NCBI GenBank assembly: GCA_003155275.1
Contig: PMCC01000048.1
Location: forward strand, 70,596 to 77,804
From: Actinomycetota bacterium
Lineage (GTDB): Bacteria > Actinomycetota > Humimicrobiia > Humimicrobiales > Humimicrobiaceae
Length of the DNA: 7,209 bases
Direction: 5' to 3'
The position numbers were made by a program, and so were the translations under genes. Shown here piece after piece: positions 7,206 to 7,209 of the stretch. Every line of letters begins with the position of its first letter. The stretch's first letter is position 1. The notes under the pieces are model-generated. The model did no database searches, had not been told where the DNA came from, and saw only the letters and a list, made by a program, of their open reading frames with translations.

Positions 7206-7209
7206 ATAG

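Overview
The window is AT-rich bacterial chromosome with ordinary housekeeping gene density. It holds one partial gene, eight complete genes and three gene-free stretches longer than 300 bp. The LexA has a Gram-positive-type helix-turn-helix. The operators found here fit the CGAAC-N4-GTTCG box of Firmicutes and Actinobacteria, and a YneA-like LysM division suppressor is present. The dapL-hflX-lexA order and the BFN-domain protein also occur in anaerobic clostridia and deep-branching actinobacteria. I infer a low-GC member of the Terrabacteria, perhaps an uncultured anaerobic lineage of the Actinobacteriota or Firmicutes; the species cannot be named from this sequence.

Layout. Positions 1-86 are the 3' end of a class I/II aminotransferase, probably LL-diaminopimelate aminotransferase. 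It is followed after 4 nt by hflX (91-1452, +). lexA (2090-1449, -) converges on hflX, and both stop codons share one TTAA. A 326-bp gap follows, with a 20-bp direct repeat and a 16-bp hairpin that contains a LexA operator and a promoter pointing at lexA. Next, on the minus strand, come ilvC (3418-2417) and, upstream of it, ychF (4598-3501). A 570-bp AT-rich gap carries a possible gene remnant and a strong promoter with two LexA boxes. That promoter drives a 100-aa membrane-anchored LysM protein (5169-5471, +), followed by dut (5558-5992, +). A 337-bp gap separates dut from a convergent minus-strand pair at the right edge: a BFN-domain protein (7180-6683) overlapping by 4 nt a small PD-(D/E)XK-like nuclease (6686-6330).

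How the genes work together. The clearest theme is the SOS response: lexA with a likely autoregulatory operator, a LexA-controlled division suppressor about 3 kb away, and dut directly behind that suppressor. The other genes are metabolic (ilvC, the aminotransferase), ribosome-associated NTPases (hflX, ychF) or nucleases of unknown role.

Main points of interest are the twin-operator SOS promoter with its YneA-like gene, the lexA operator embedded in a terminator-like hairpin, a KARI cofactor loop that predicts NADH use, and the translationally coupled BFN/PD-(D/E)XK pair. I see no mobile element, CRISPR array, tRNA or rRNA, and no evidence of a wholly new multi-gene system.
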